A stretch of DNA of 64,000 bases from Candidatus Aquiluna sp. XM-24bin5 (GCA_003149555.1 QCWE01000001.1:62001-126000), one strand, 5' to 3'. Positions 18,871-28,716 are shown, numbered from the stretch's first letter. Notes: generated from the letters alone by a model not told the origin. Program-made: numbers and translations.

Positions 18871-20108
18871 TATGCCCGCCACCTTCTTGAGTAGGCGGTT
18901 GCAACTACTATCAACACCACGGGTAGTAGCGCCGCCGCGTTGAGGCCGCCAAAAGTGTAGAGGGTGAGGATAGTGCCCGACACCGCCCCACCAAAAGCCC
19001 CGCTGAGACTCATCAGGGAATCGCTGAAGCCTTGAACCACCGGCTTCTGATCTACTTCCAAAACCTCTGACAGCAGTGCGCTTGCGGCGACGGTTGCGGC
19101 TGACCAGCCAAGGCCAAGCAGGAAAAGTCCGATGACAACCAGCGTGAAGTTGAACTGCCCAAATCCAGAGATGGCCAGTGAGCAAAGGAGCACAAACTGC
19201 CCCAGAAGAATGGTCTGCTTGGCACCAATGCGATCGCTGAGAATTCCAAATACTGGCGCAAACGCATACATACCGGCAACGTGCAAAGAAATGGTAAAGC
19301 CGACTTCTGCGAGTGAGTGGCCCTCGCCTGATAGGTGGGCAGGGGTCATGCTCATCACGGAGACCATAACCATGTGGCTAAGTGCGATAGTCAGGATGGT
19401 GAAGGCAGCGAGGGGATTTCGCCTGATAATTCCGATGGCTTCACTGCTTTTTCGCTGCGGTAGACCCTGCTCAATTCCAGCAACCTGCTGGGCCAGCAGG
19501 AGAGGATCAGGGCGCAACCCAAACCAGAACACCAGGGTCGAAGTGGTCTGCGCAAAGATTGTCAGGAGGAATGGTCCTGCCAGATGTGGCAGCCCGATGG
19601 CGAGCCCCATCGCCTCTCCTGGGGCAATTAGATTGGGCCCAACTACCGCTCCAAGAGTTGTCGCCCACACCACAATCGAGAGATCTTTGCCTTTGGGCCT
19701 GCTCGTGGGTATGTCGGCAGCTGCAAACCGCGCCTGAAGCCCCACTGCCGTTGCGGAACCTAGGAAGAAGAGTGCCACCAGCTCAACAGGAAAAGAGCGC
19801 AGGGCCGCGGCCAGCATCATCCCTGCGGCACCGAGGATTGCAAGAAACGCCCCTAGGGCAAGAGCTGGCCTGCGTCCCCTTCGAGCTGCGAGCCTTGCAA
19901 GAGGTATCGACAGAAATGCGGCGCCAAGGGTGCTCAGGGTTGCAGCGGCTCCGCTCCATGCCGGTGTCCCGCTTAGCTCCGTGGCCATAATCGCGCCAAC
20001 GGAGAGCGTTGCGCCGAAGCCAAAGCCACCAAGAGCCTGGCCGAGGGCCAGGACTTTCACGGCCCTCGCCTGAATCTGGTTCAGGTCATGGCCAAGCTTC
20101 TGCTGCAC
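18870..20108 (-). CDS. Major facilitator superfamily transporter
   Basis: 412 residues with about 12 hydrophobic helices. MFS hallmarks: [20 protein letters not shown] after helix 2 (motif A-like) and [20 protein letters not shown] at the start of the second half. The hydrophilic segment [18 protein letters not shown] is the central loop. Start GTG at 20108, with TAGATT 6 bases upstream and no ribosome site. Substrate unknown; drug/proton antiport is likely for such 12-helix proteins but not shown. Confidence 0.85.
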   Translation of the reverse strand: MQQKLGHDLNQIQARAVKVLALGQALGGFGFGATLSVGAIMATELSGTPAWSGAAATLSTLGAAFLSIPLARLAARRGRRPALALGAFLAILGAAGMMLAAALRSFPVELVALFFLGSATAVGLQARFAAADIPTSRPKGKDLSIVVWATTLGAVVGPNLIAPGEAMGLAIGLPHLAGPFLLTIFAQTTSTLVFWFGLRPDPLLLAQQVAGIEQGLPQRKSSEAIGIIRRNPLAAFTILTIALSHMVMVSVMSMTPAHLSGEGHSLAEVGFTISLHVAGMYAFAPVFGILSDRIGAKQTILLGQFVLLCSLAISGFGQFNFTLVVIGLFLLGLGWSAATVAASALLSEVLEVDQKPVVQGFSDSLMSLSGAFGGAVSGTILTLYTFGGLNAAALLPVVLIVVATAYSRRWRA

Positions 20109-20114
20109 CCCATC

Positions 20115-20120
20115 AATCTA
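20115..20120 (-). promoter_or_regulatory. Leaderless -10 box of the MFS gene
   Basis: On the minus strand TAGATT ends 6 bases before the GTG at 20108. It is back to back with the leuC -10 box at 20131-20136. Confidence 0.5.
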
Positions 20121-20130
20121 CTCCTTCGGC

Positions 20131-20151
20131 TAAACTTGTGTGCCGGCGCAC
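20131..20151 (+). promoter_or_regulatory. leuC promoter with imperfect palindrome
   Basis: TAAACT (20131-20136) is followed by GTGTGCCGGCGCAC (20138-20151), a 14-bp inverted repeat with one mismatched pair, then the GAGGAG ribosome site before the ATG at 20165. The palindrome spans the expected transcript start and could be an operator or a short 5' hairpin. No regulator gene lies next to it. Confidence 0.45.
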
Positions 20152-20164
20152 CTGCGAGGAGATC

Positions 20165-21580
20165 ATGTCTCAAAAACCCCTAACCCTGGCTGAAAAGCTG
20201 TGGCGCGACCACCTTGTGGTCAAGGGCGAAAACGGCGCGCCAGATCTTCTCTACATCGACCTTCACCTGATTCACGAGGTCACCTCTCCCCAGGCTTTTG
20301 ACGGCCTCCGACTGGCCGGTCGCGACATCAGGCGCAAGGACCTGACAATTGCGACCGAGGACCACAACACCCCAACCGCCGACATTCACCTCCCAATTGC
20401 GGAGCCCACCTCGAGAGCCCAGGTTCAGGCCCTCAGGGACAACACCGCGGAGTATGGGGTCAGGATTCACTCTCTTGGAGACAAGAACCAGGGAATCGTT
20501 CACGTTGTGGGTCCGCAGCTTGGCTTGACAATGCCGGGACTCACCATTGTCTGTGGTGACTCCCACACCTCTACGCATGGAGCATTTGGCTCGCTAGCGA
20601 TGGGAATCGGCACAAGTGAGGTCGAGCATGTCCTTGCGACTCAGACTCTTCCGCTCAAGCCGTTCAAAACGATGGCAATAAATGTTGAGGGAACTCTGAG
20701 ACCAGGGGTTTCCGCCAAGGACATCATTCTGGCCGTGATTGCAAAGATCACCACCGGTGGTGGTCAGGGTTACGTCCTTGAGTATCGTGGCAGCGCAATC
20801 AGGTCGCTCTCCATGGAGGGCAGGATGACCATTTGCAACATGTCCATTGAGGCTGGTGCAAGGGCCGGAATGGTTGCTCCTGATGAGGTCACCTTTGAAT
20901 ACCTAAAGGGCCGCCCCCACGCGCCAGAGGGTGCAGATTGGGATGCCGCGATGGAGTACTGGAAGACCCTCAAGACTGATGAAGATGCGGTCTTCGATGC
21001 CGAGGTCTTCATCGACGCTGACAAGCTGGATCCATTTGTTACCTGGGGAACAAACCCCGGCCAGGGAGTTTCGCTACTAGACAGCGTTCCAGACCCCGCT
21101 AGCTATGAAGATCCGTCACTTAGGGCCGCTGCAGAGCGCGCACTTGAATACATGGACCTTCAGCCCGGTACGAAGATGAAGGATATCGCTGTCAACACAG
21201 TGTTCCTGGGCTCCTGCACCAACGCTCGCATTGAAGATTTGCGAGCTGCGGCCGAAATCATCAAGGGCAAAAAGAAAGCCGACGGTATTCGCATGATGGT
21301 GGTCCCCGGGTCTCAAAAGGTCAGGCTCCAGGCCGAAGAGGAGGGTCTGGACAAGGTTTTCAAGGACTTTGGAGCCGAGTGGCGGTTTGCAGGCTGCTCG
21401 ATGTGCCTGGGCATGAACCCAGACCAACTGGGTCCCGGAGAGCGTGCCGCATCCACTTCGAACCGAAACTTCGAGGGAAGGCAGGGCAAGGGAGCCAGGA
21501 CTCACCTGGTCTCACCGGTAGTGGCAGCTGCGACCGCAATTCGCGGAACCCTCTCGAGCCCTGCGGACTTGGAGGGGTAA
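20165..21580 (+). CDS. leuC: 3-isopropylmalate dehydratase large subunit LeuC
   Basis: Fe-S aconitase-family subunit that isomerises 2- to 3-isopropylmalate with LeuD. 471 residues from ATG 20165 (GAGGAG site upstream; the frame is open further 5' but overlaps the MFS gene). Motifs: [39 protein letters not shown] with a cluster Cys, and [20 protein letters not shown] with the other two. The leuD start overlaps its stop (TAATG). Confidence 0.97.
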   Translation: MSQKPLTLAEKLWRDHLVVKGENGAPDLLYIDLHLIHEVTSPQAFDGLRLAGRDIRRKDLTIATEDHNTPTADIHLPIAEPTSRAQVQALRDNTAEYGVRIHSLGDKNQGIVHVVGPQLGLTMPGLTIVCGDSHTSTHGAFGSLAMGIGTSEVEHVLATQTLPLKPFKTMAINVEGTLRPGVSAKDIILAVIAKITTGGGQGYVLEYRGSAIRSLSMEGRMTICNMSIEAGARAGMVAPDEVTFEYLKGRPHAPEGADWDAAMEYWKTLKTDEDAVFDAEVFIDADKLDPFVTWGTNPGQGVSLLDSVPDPASYEDPSLRAAAERALEYMDLQPGTKMKDIAVNTVFLGSCTNARIEDLRAAAEIIKGKKKADGIRMMVVPGSQKVRLQAEEEGLDKVFKDFGAEWRFAGCSMCLGMNPDQLGPGERAASTSNRNFEGRQGKGARTHLVSPVVAAATAIRGTLSSPADLEG

Positions 21581-22182
21581 TGGAGCGTATTTCAGTCTTC
21601 ACGGGTATTGCTGCTCCCCTCAAGCGCAGCAATGTTGACACGGACCAGATCATCCCAGCGGTCTATTTGAAGCGCATCACCAAAACTGGGTATGAAGACG
21701 GGCTATTTGCAAACTGGCGCCAGGACCCCGATTTTGTCCTAAACAATGCACCTTTCGACAAGGCTGAGGTTCTAATTGCGGGAAGCGATTTTGGTACCGG
21801 CTCGTCTCGCGAGCACGCAGTTTGGGCACTGAGGGACTTTGGATTCAAGGCTGTTTTCAGCTCCAAGTTCGCAGACATCTTCCATGGCAATGCTGGAAAG
21901 CAGGGGTTGGTTGCAGGCGTAATTTCTGAGGAAGCGACAAATCAGATCTGGGAGGCCATTGACGCAAACCCAGGTCTCGAGGTGAAGGTGGACCTTCCCG
22001 CCCAACAGCTGAGCTACGGGGACACGGTAGTGCCATTTGAGATAGACGAATACACTAAATGGCGTCTCATGGAGGGGCTTGATGACATTGGCATCACGCT
22101 CCAGAACGAGCAGGCCATTGCCGACTATGAGGCCAGAAGAGAGTCCTGGAAACCCAAGACCCTCCCTGCCAAAGGAGTCTGA
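21580..22182 (+). CDS. leuD: 3-isopropylmalate dehydratase small subunit LeuD
   Basis: 200 residues forming the swivel domain of isopropylmalate isomerase. [20 protein letters not shown] and the active-site loop [17 protein letters not shown] are diagnostic; [15 protein letters not shown] follows. ATG at 21580 overlaps the leuC stop and has GGAGGGG upstream; the longer open frame to 21379 is only the shadow of leuC. murA starts immediately after its stop. Confidence 0.97.
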   Translation: MERISVFTGIAAPLKRSNVDTDQIIPAVYLKRITKTGYEDGLFANWRQDPDFVLNNAPFDKAEVLIAGSDFGTGSSREHAVWALRDFGFKAVFSSKFADIFHGNAGKQGLVAGVISEEATNQIWEAIDANPGLEVKVDLPAQQLSYGDTVVPFEIDEYTKWRLMEGLDDIGITLQNEQAIADYEARRESWKPKTLPAKGV

Positions 22183-23499
22183 TTGTCTCAGATCACCATC
22201 AATGGTGGAAAGCCGCTAACCGGTCGCGTTGATCTAAAAGGTTCAAAGAATCTAGTCACCAAGGCCATGGTTGCCGCGCTCCTGGGAGATACTCCCTCGA
22301 CCCTGCTGGATGTGCCATTCATCTCCGATGTTGAGGTTGTGTCCCGGCTATTGAACTTGCATGGCGTTGCCATCAATCACGATGAACGCACCGGAGACAT
22401 GATTCTTGACCCCTCCAGGGTTGAGCAGGCTCGAATGACCGACATCGATGCCTATGCGGGATCCTCGCGAATTCCAATACTTTTTTGTGGTCCTCTGCTA
22501 CATCGACTTGGCGAGGCATTTATCCCGGGTCTGGGTGGATGTGAGATTGGCTCGAGACCGGTTGATTTTCACTTTGATGTTCTAAGAAGCTTTGGAGCAG
22601 TAATTGAGAAGCACCCGGGCGGAACCAGGCTGAGCGCCCCAGAGGGGCTCAAGGGGACAAAGATTGAGCTGCCCTACCCATCTGTAGGTGCAACCGAGCA
22701 GGTTCTGCTGACGGCCACAATTTCCGAGGGCAAAACTGAGCTTTCCGGAGCGGCAATCGAGCCTGAAATCATCGATCTGATCTCAATCCTGCAAAAGATG
22801 GGCGCAATTATCTCGGTTGACACCGACCGAGTAATTCGCATCGAAGGAGTGAAGTCCCTGAAGGGCTTTACCCACAGGGCAATCTTTGACCGAAATGAGG
22901 CTGCCAGCTGGGCGGCTGCAGCGCTTGCAACCGGCGGCGACATCTATGTCGGTGGCGCAAAGCAGGTCGAGATGATGACCTTCCTAAACGTCTACCGCAA
23001 GGTCGGTGGTCAGCTTGAAATAGGCGATGACGGTATTCGCTTCTACCATCCGGGCACCGAGCTACAGCCGGTTGTCATTGAAACTGATGTTCACCCAGGG
23101 TTTATGACCGACTGGCAGCAACCTCTGGTTGTTGCCCTCACTCAGGCTCAAGGACTCTCGATTGTCCACGAAACCGTCTATGAGCAGCGCTTCGGGTTCA
23201 CCGACGCCCTAAAACAGATGGGTGCAAACATTCAGATTTACAGGGAGTGTCTAGGTGGCCACCCCTGCCGCTTTGGTCAGCGAAACTTCAATCACTCAGC
23301 AGTAGTCTCCGGCCCCACCAAGCTGCTCGGTGCAGACATTAGGGTCCCAGACCTGCGTGGGGGCTTCTCGCACGTCGTTGCTGCACTTGCCGCCGATGGT
23401 GAGTCAAATGTCTCGAATGTGCAGCTAATCTCAAGGGGTTATGAGCGCTTCCTGCAAAAGCTTGAGGACCTTGGGGCCGATTTCACCTTCGAGGCCTAG
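22183..23499 (+). CDS. murA: UDP-GlcNAc 1-carboxyvinyltransferase MurA
   Basis: First committed step of peptidoglycan synthesis: enolpyruvyl transfer from PEP to UDP-GlcNAc. 438 residues. N-terminal GGKPLTGRVDLKGSKNLVTK, catalytic loop GGCEIGSRPVDFHFD with the PEP-reactive, fosfomycin-target Cys at about 120, and DLRGGFSHVVAALAADGES near the C-terminus. Start TTG at 22183 abuts the leuD stop. Forms a cell-envelope run with plsC, gpsA and ddl. Confidence 0.95.
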   Translation: MSQITINGGKPLTGRVDLKGSKNLVTKAMVAALLGDTPSTLLDVPFISDVEVVSRLLNLHGVAINHDERTGDMILDPSRVEQARMTDIDAYAGSSRIPILFCGPLLHRLGEAFIPGLGGCEIGSRPVDFHFDVLRSFGAVIEKHPGGTRLSAPEGLKGTKIELPYPSVGATEQVLLTATISEGKTELSGAAIEPEIIDLISILQKMGAIISVDTDRVIRIEGVKSLKGFTHRAIFDRNEAASWAAAALATGGDIYVGGAKQVEMMTFLNVYRKVGGQLEIGDDGIRFYHPGTELQPVVIETDVHPGFMTDWQQPLVVALTQAQGLSIVHETVYEQRFGFTDALKQMGANIQIYRECLGGHPCRFGQRNFNHSAVVSGPTKLLGADIRVPDLRGGFSHVVAALAADGESNVSNVQLISRGYERFLQKLEDLGADFTFEA

Positions 23500-23501
23500 T
23501 C

Positions 23502-24263
23502 ATGGCTAAGCCCCCTATCCCAAAGGCTCCAAAAACCGAAAACACATTTGCCTTTCGGCTAATCGCTTTCTTTCTGGCCCCGCTACTTAGGTTGTTTTTC
23601 AATATAAAGACCGAGGGTCAAGAGAACCTCCCAAGAGGTGGTTACGTTCTCGTTGGCAATCACCTGAGCTATCTAGATCCCCTTGCTTTCGCCTATTCGG
23701 TGTACATCCACATGAAGCGGGTTCCGCACTACCTTGCCAAGGAGTCTCTGTTTAGAGTTCCAGTGCTAAAACAGGTCCTACCAAAGGTTGGGCAAATTCC
23801 CGTCTATCGCACGGGCAACTCCAATGAAGATGCGCTTCGAGCAGCAAAGGACTTCCTGAGAGCTGGACAGGTGGTCGTGGTGTTCCCGGAGGGAACCCTC
23901 ACACGTGACCCCGAGCTTTGGCCAATGCGTGGTAAGCATGGAGCTGTTCGAATGGCGGCGGAGCTCGGGTTGCCAATTGTTCCCGCTGCCCATTGGGGCG
24001 TGCACAAGGTGATGGGGAACTACGACAAGAAGTTCCGCCCAAACCCTTTCCACACCGTCCACGTCAAGATCGGAAAACCACTCGACTTCTCCTCTTTGGG
24101 AGCAACACCAGCTGCCAAAGATCTCAACGCTGCCACCGAGCAGGTGATGAATGCCATTGCAGACCTGGTTGGGCAGCTAAGGGGAGAGGAGCCTCCCAAG
24201 AAGCGGTGGGATCCAACCGCGCACGCCCAAGACGAGACCGGGAACTTCAGGAAGCGTAAATGA
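23502..24263 (+). CDS. plsC: 1-acylglycerol-3-phosphate acyltransferase PlsC
   Basis: 253 residues, lysophosphatidic-acid acyltransferase family making phosphatidic acid. A hydrophobic N-terminal segment (FRLIAFFLAPLLRLFF) is followed by the catalytic HX4D box NHLSYLDP, the second block VGQIPVYRTGNSNEDALRAA, the glycerol-phosphate motif VVFPEGTLTRD and LPIVPAAHWG. The C-terminus is a basic tail. Starts 2 bases after murA and overlaps gpsA by ATGA; it shares with gpsA the start of phospholipid synthesis. Confidence 0.9.
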   Translation: MAKPPIPKAPKTENTFAFRLIAFFLAPLLRLFFNIKTEGQENLPRGGYVLVGNHLSYLDPLAFAYSVYIHMKRVPHYLAKESLFRVPVLKQVLPKVGQIPVYRTGNSNEDALRAAKDFLRAGQVVVVFPEGTLTRDPELWPMRGKHGAVRMAAELGLPIVPAAHWGVHKVMGNYDKKFRPNPFHTVHVKIGKPLDFSSLGATPAAKDLNAATEQVMNAIADLVGQLRGEEPPKKRWDPTAHAQDETGNFRKRK

Positions 24264-25261
24264 GTCGCTACGTAGTCATAGGTGCTGGGAGCTGGGGCAC
24301 CACAGTTGCAAAGGTGATTGCAGATGGCGGTCACGAGGTGACCCTATGGGCAAGAAAGCCAGAGCTTGCAGCGGAGATTGTTGCCGCTTCTGAAAACAAA
24401 CCGTATTTGCCCGGCATCAAGTTGCCTGAAAACCTTGTGGCAACCTCAGACCTCGAGACTGCTCTTGCAGGCAGCGAGCAAATATATTTGGCAATCCCCT
24501 CGCAGTCGCTGCGATCGAACCTGGAAAATTGGAAGCCATTGATTCCAAAGGGCGCGACGCTGATAAGCCTTATGAAGGGACTTGAGGCGGAGACGGGCTT
24601 GCGAATGAGTGAAGTTATCTCAGAGGTGCTGGAGATTCCCAGCAGCCAAGTTGCAGTTCTTTCGGGACCAAACCTCGCGCTTGAGATTGCCAGGAAAGAA
24701 CCTGCCGCAGCTGTGTGCGCTTGCGAAGACCCAGAGCGAGCAAGCGAAGTGGCACGGGTTAGCTCCTCGGACTACTTCACCGTATTCACAAACCAAGATG
24801 TCATGGGCACGGAGCTTGGTGGCGTATTGAAGAATCTCATAGCGGTTGCCATTGGAATTGTGAACGGGCTTGGCTACGGACAAAACACGAAAGCCTCCAT
24901 AATGACCCGCGGACTTGGAGAGATAACTAACTTTGCACTTGAGCACGGGGCTAGGAGGCGCACGATGTTCGGTCTTGCGGGACTGGGAGACCTCATAGCA
25001 ACCTCAGAGTCCTCACTGTCACGAAACTTCCGCGCAGGAGAGATGCTGGGGCAGGGCATGAGCGGCCCCGAGGTTCTTGAGTCCATGAACCAGGTCGCAG
25101 AGGGCCTTGGCTCGCTCCGGCCGGTGCTGGAAATAGCAGGGCGCCTAGGCATAGAAATGCCGATTGTGTCGCAAGTCGAGGATGTTTATCAGGGCAGAAT
25201 GAAACCCAGCGAATTTGGCAAGCAGCTGAATCTTGCCGACGATGTCGAGATGGAGTTCTGA
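24260..25261 (+). CDS. gpsA: Glycerol-3-phosphate dehydrogenase GpsA
   Basis: NAD(P)H-dependent reduction of dihydroxyacetone phosphate, supplying sn-glycerol-3-phosphate for lipids. 333 residues. Rossmann motif VIGAGSWGTTVAKVIADGGH at residues 5-24; ISLMKGLEAETGLRMSEVI; VLSGPNLALEIARKEP; GTELGGVLKNLIAVAIGIVN with the catalytic Lys; AGLGDLIATSESSLSRNF. Overlaps plsC upstream by 4 bases and ddl downstream (TGATG). Confidence 0.97.
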   Translation: MSRYVVIGAGSWGTTVAKVIADGGHEVTLWARKPELAAEIVAASENKPYLPGIKLPENLVATSDLETALAGSEQIYLAIPSQSLRSNLENWKPLIPKGATLISLMKGLEAETGLRMSEVISEVLEIPSSQVAVLSGPNLALEIARKEPAAAVCACEDPERASEVARVSSSDYFTVFTNQDVMGTELGGVLKNLIAVAIGIVNGLGYGQNTKASIMTRGLGEITNFALEHGARRRTMFGLAGLGDLIATSESSLSRNFRAGEMLGQGMSGPEVLESMNQVAEGLGSLRPVLEIAGRLGIEMPIVSQVEDVYQGRMKPSEFGKQLNLADDVEMEF

Positions 25262-26328
25262 TGCTCAAACTGGCACTTATCTACGGCGGTAAGTCGAGTG
25301 AGCACAGCGTGTCCTGTGTCACAGCCCTAGGTGTTCACGAGGCAATCGATCAGAGCAAGTACGAAATTATCCCGGTTGGCATTACCCCGAGCGGGAGATT
25401 TGTGCTTGAACCGGTGAACCTAGATTGGCAACTCTCGGGCTGGCCAAAGGTTTCCGAGGACTCACCTGAGCTGCTCTTGCCGGTTGGGGGTGGCGAGCTT
25501 CGCATGGCCGCCACGGGCATGTCGCTTGGGAAGATTGACATTGCTTTTCCCGTGCTGCACGGTCTCAACGGTGAAGACGGTTCAATTCAAGGACTTCTCC
25601 AGCTATGCAAGATTCCCTATGTGGGGAATGGTGTCTTGGCGTCGGCGCTCGCTATGAACAAGGCAATTGCCAAGAGCACATTTAGAGACGCCGGGATTCC
25701 AGTCGCCAAAGACATGGTGATAACTCGCTCCGAATGGCAATTGAACCGAGAGCAGATATTGAAATCTGCCGGCAAGTTTCTAAATCCAAGCTGCTTTGTA
25801 AAGCCCTCGAGGTCAGGCTCTTCCGTTGGAGTCACCAAAGCTCATGACCTCCTGGAGCTTGAAACCGGCATCGAGGAGGCCCTTGGTCACGACAACACCG
25901 CTCTGGTTGAAGAGCACGTTATCGGTCGTGAGATCGAGTGCTCGGTTCTTGAGCACCCGGGCGGCGAGCTACAGGTGTCGCTCGCGGGCGAGATTGTTGT
26001 CGCTGGCGATGGCTTCTATGACTATGACAACAAGTATCTAGGCTCGGGCGCTGAGCTGAAAGTTCCTACTGAGCTGACTAATAAGGAGCTTGCTCAGATG
26101 CATGAGCTAGCCATCAAAGCATTCAAAGCGGCAGGCTGCAGCGGTCTTGCAAGAACCGATTTTTTCTTGACCAAGAAGGGATTGGTGCTAACTGAAATCA
26201 ATACCCTGCCCGGCTTCACCCCGATTTCTATGTATCCGGCCCTGTTTGCAGCTTCTGGGGTGAAATACGCGGACCTGATCGAGACTCTTATTGCTCGAGG
26301 CATCGAGCTCGGTTACGAGCCTCGCTAG
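25261..26328 (+). CDS. ddl: D-alanine--D-alanine ligase Ddl
   Basis: ATP-grasp ligase that makes the D-Ala-D-Ala dipeptide for peptidoglycan. 355 residues. LIYGGKSSEHSVSCVTALGV at the N-terminus, VLHGLNGEDGSIQGLLQLC, ATP-binding FVKPSRSGSSVGVTKAHDL, and ARTDFFLTKKGLVLTEINTL with the metal ligands. It starts on the last base of the gpsA stop codon. Its stop overlaps the convergent DUF3515 gene by 4 bases. Confidence 0.96.
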   Translation: MLKLALIYGGKSSEHSVSCVTALGVHEAIDQSKYEIIPVGITPSGRFVLEPVNLDWQLSGWPKVSEDSPELLLPVGGGELRMAATGMSLGKIDIAFPVLHGLNGEDGSIQGLLQLCKIPYVGNGVLASALAMNKAIAKSTFRDAGIPVAKDMVITRSEWQLNREQILKSAGKFLNPSCFVKPSRSGSSVGVTKAHDLLELETGIEEALGHDNTALVEEHVIGREIECSVLEHPGGELQVSLAGEIVVAGDGFYDYDNKYLGSGAELKVPTELTNKELAQMHELAIKAFKAAGCSGLARTDFFLTKKGLVLTEINTLPGFTPISMYPALFAASGVKYADLIETLIARGIELGYEPR

Positions 26329-26762
26329 GGGGCAGTGCAGGCCTTGGTTGCTGGGAGTTGAGCCACCGCTCCTGAAAGCCCCTCTAGGGAGGTAATACCA
26401 GAGGCATTGTCAGAGTCCACAATCACCTCTACCGCTGGGTAGCGGGCGTAGCTGATGAAGCGGTAACTGGGTGCTAGAGCGCCGTCGACCAACCAGTCGA
26501 TGCCTCCTGCGGTGACACACGGTAGCGGTGAGACCTCAACTGGCTCCAGTCCACATCTCAGCAGCACCGCCGCCGGATCTCCCCACGCGGCAGTGGCTTG
26601 GGCATTGGTGTAACGCTCCTCAAGGCCACCCAGCTGGGATGGAAGCCGCACCATCACCTCCGCACACGCAGGATCATTACTACCCTCTGCAGGCTCTAGA
26701 TTCACCGTCGAGGCGCACCCGCTCAGCGCAAGCAGGACAAACCCAGCGACCAGAATTCTCAT
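26325..26762 (-). CDS. DUF3515-family lipoprotein
   Basis: 145 residues. Lipoprotein signal MRILVAGFVLLALSGCAS with lipobox LSGC (Cys16). The mature part fits DUF3515: CAEVMVRLPSQLGGLEERYT, WGDPAAVLLRCGLEP, and C-terminal VIVDSDNASGITSLEGLS. Four cysteines beyond the lipid Cys could form disulfides outside the membrane. Function unknown; it lies between ddl and thiL in actinobacteria generally. ATG at 26762 has TAGCCT 7 bases upstream. Confidence 0.85.
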   Translation of the reverse strand: MRILVAGFVLLALSGCASTVNLEPAEGSNDPACAEVMVRLPSQLGGLEERYTNAQATAAWGDPAAVLLRCGLEPVEVSPLPCVTAGGIDWLVDGALAPSYRFISYARYPAVEVIVDSDNASGITSLEGLSGAVAQLPATKACTAP

Positions 26763-26769
26763 GAAAATA

Positions 26770-26779
26770 AGGCTAGCGT
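26770..26779. promoter_or_regulatory. Overlapping divergent -10 boxes of DUF3515 gene and thiL
   Basis: Minus strand: TAGCCT (complement 26770-26775) ends 7 bases before the ATG at 26762. Plus strand: TAGCGT (26774-26779) ends 6 bases before the GTG at 26786. The two -10 hexamers share two base pairs, so simultaneous initiation in both directions is physically impossible. Confidence 0.55.
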
Positions 26780-26785
26780 TGTCAG

Positions 26786-27781
26786 GTGACCAGTAAGGAC
26801 CCGTTAGTAGTAGAGCTTGGTGAAAAGGCTGCGCTTGCTTTAGCTGTGAAGCACTTCAAGCGCGGGCAGAGCACTCTTGTTGGGTCTGGAGACGATTCGG
26901 CAGTAATACGGCTGAGCGGTGCCGAGTTTACGGTGACAACAGACACCATGATCGAGGGCCATGACTTCCGGCATGATTTCTCCTCGGGTTTTGACCTCGG
27001 ATTCAAGGCAGTCGCAAGCAACGTGGCAGACGTCTATGCCATGGGGGCCAAGCCGGTTGCGTTGGTAGTAGCCATGACGGTCACAGAGAAAACCACAATG
27101 GCTTGGTTTGAGGACTTTGCCAGGGGGCTTCAGACAGGACTGGATCAGCTCGCCCCGGGTGCCGAAATTGTTGGGGGAGACCTTGGGTTTGGCCCGCTAA
27201 CAATGATTTCTGTTGCTGCCCATGGAGATCTCGAGCAGAGAGCGCCAATTCTGCGCTCTGGTGCGCAACCAGGAGACCAGCTGGCGATCTGTGGCACCCT
27301 TGGAAAGGCTGCCGCGGGACTTGATCTTTTGCTGCATCAGGACACCACTTTGGCCGCCTCCTACCCCGAGCTAGTTTCTGTGCAGCTTCGTCCGACACCG
27401 CCTGTCGAAGCCGTGACGGGCGGCTTTGAGTTTGCCTCGGCGATGCTGGATGTGTCTGACTCTTTAGCCTTAGATGCGAGCAGGCTTGCCGAGGCTTCAG
27501 GAGTAAAGCTAGTTATCGAACCGAACCTGCTTTTGGGCTTCGAGGCAGTCTTGGAGCAGGCGGCTCAGTCGCTCCTGTCGCGAGGGGGAGATGCAAGTCC
27601 TCGGGACTGGGTACTATTCGGCGGAGAGGATCACGGCTTTCTAGCTACATTCCCGGGTGGAAATGTGCCAAAGGGTTTCAAGGTAATTGGGTCGGTTCAA
27701 CAGGGCTTGGGTGTATTCCTAGGGGATGCACCTTTGGAACCTAAAGGCTGGGACTCTGTTAGGCGTGAAGCTCGGAGTTGA
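26786..27781 (+). CDS. thiL: Thiamine-monophosphate kinase ThiL
   Basis: ATP-dependent phosphorylation of thiamine monophosphate to the coenzyme, needed for example by IlvB. 331 residues. STLVGSGDDSAVIRLSGAEF with the metal-binding Asp pair; TTDTMIEGHDFRHDFSSGFD; ALGAD-equivalent SNVADVYAMGAKPVALVVAM; GGDLGFGPLTMISVAAHG; LDVSDSLALDASRLAEASG. GTG start fits the leaderless -10. Its end overlaps convergent dapD by 23 bases. Confidence 0.94.
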   Translation: MTSKDPLVVELGEKAALALAVKHFKRGQSTLVGSGDDSAVIRLSGAEFTVTTDTMIEGHDFRHDFSSGFDLGFKAVASNVADVYAMGAKPVALVVAMTVTEKTTMAWFEDFARGLQTGLDQLAPGAEIVGGDLGFGPLTMISVAAHGDLEQRAPILRSGAQPGDQLAICGTLGKAAAGLDLLLHQDTTLAASYPELVSVQLRPTPPVEAVTGGFEFASAMLDVSDSLALDASRLAEASGVKLVIEPNLLLGFEAVLEQAAQSLLSRGGDASPRDWVLFGGEDHGFLATFPGGNVPKGFKVIGSVQQGLGVFLGDAPLEPKGWDSVRREARS

Positions 27782-28709
27782 GCTCAACCCCAAGACCCTC
27801 GCGGGCGATTGCCTCGACCGCACCAGACTGTGAGTTTCGTCTGAAGAGCATGCCGGGCAGGCCGCTTAACTCGGCTGCCTTGACTACCTGCGTCTTGCCA
27901 TCGACAATCAGGGTAACCTTCGTGCCAGCGGTGACGTAGAGACCCGCCTCGACCACCGAATCATCCCCGATTGATATTCCAATTCCTGAGTTGGCACCCA
28001 AGAGAGCTCGCTTTCCAATTGCGACTTTGTGTTTGCCGCCACCAGAGAGAGTTCCCATGATTGACGCGCCACCACCAATGTCAGAGCCATCGCCAACTAC
28101 AACACCCTGAGAAATGCGTCCCTCGACCATCGAGGACCCCAAAGTGCCAGCGTTGAAGTTCACGAATCCCTCGTGCATAACCGTCGTGCCAGGTGCAAGG
28201 TGAGCTCCGAGCCTTACCCGGTTCGCATCCGCAATGCGCACCTTCTCTGGAAGCACGTAGTCAACGAGCCTTGGGAACTTATCTAGGGAGTGAACCTCCA
28301 CCCCTTCTGCCTTGAGCTCCAGCCTCTTGCGATGCATGACCTCGGGAAGCATCGGCCCAAAGTTGGTGAAGGCAAGAATTGGCAGGTTGGGAATCAGCCC
28401 TTCCAGGTTGACTGAGTTGGGCTGTGCCTTGAGCATCGAGATCAGGTGCAATCTGAGATAGGCATCCTCGGTCGATACAACGGGTTGGCTCAGCTCTGCC
28501 TCGACCCTGACAACCTCACGAACTACTTCTCTTAGCTCGTCAGCTTGAGCCGCCAGCTCCAAGTCTTTTGGCGGAAACCACTGGAGGTCGGACTTTGGGG
28601 CCTCGCCTAGGGAAACCTCTGGGAACCAAACATCAAGCACCTGGCCCGAAGTGCTCTTGGTTGCAAGGCCGTGCCCCCAGGCCATTTGCTCTAGGTATCC
28701 TTCACTCAT
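27759..28709 (-). CDS. dapD: Tetrahydrodipicolinate N-succinyltransferase DapD
   Basis: Succinylates tetrahydrodipicolinate in lysine and meso-diaminopimelate synthesis. 316 residues, actinobacterial DapD2 type: a helical N-terminal half, then left-handed beta-helix hexapeptide repeats (about 165-270) in VRLGAHLAPGTTVMHEGFVN, GSSMVEGRISQGVVVGDGSD, GGASIMGTLSGGGKHKVAIG and LLGANSGIGISIGDDSVVEA. ATG at 28709 follows TATTCT by 7 bases. Divergent from dapE, which acts two steps later. Confidence 0.95.
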   Translation of the reverse strand: MSEGYLEQMAWGHGLATKSTSGQVLDVWFPEVSLGEAPKSDLQWFPPKDLELAAQADELREVVREVVRVEAELSQPVVSTEDAYLRLHLISMLKAQPNSVNLEGLIPNLPILAFTNFGPMLPEVMHRKRLELKAEGVEVHSLDKFPRLVDYVLPEKVRIADANRVRLGAHLAPGTTVMHEGFVNFNAGTLGSSMVEGRISQGVVVGDGSDIGGGASIMGTLSGGGKHKVAIGKRALLGANSGIGISIGDDSVVEAGLYVTAGTKVTLIVDGKTQVVKAAELSGLPGMLFRRNSQSGAVEAIAREGLGVELNSELHA

Positions 28710-28716
28710 TCGAACC

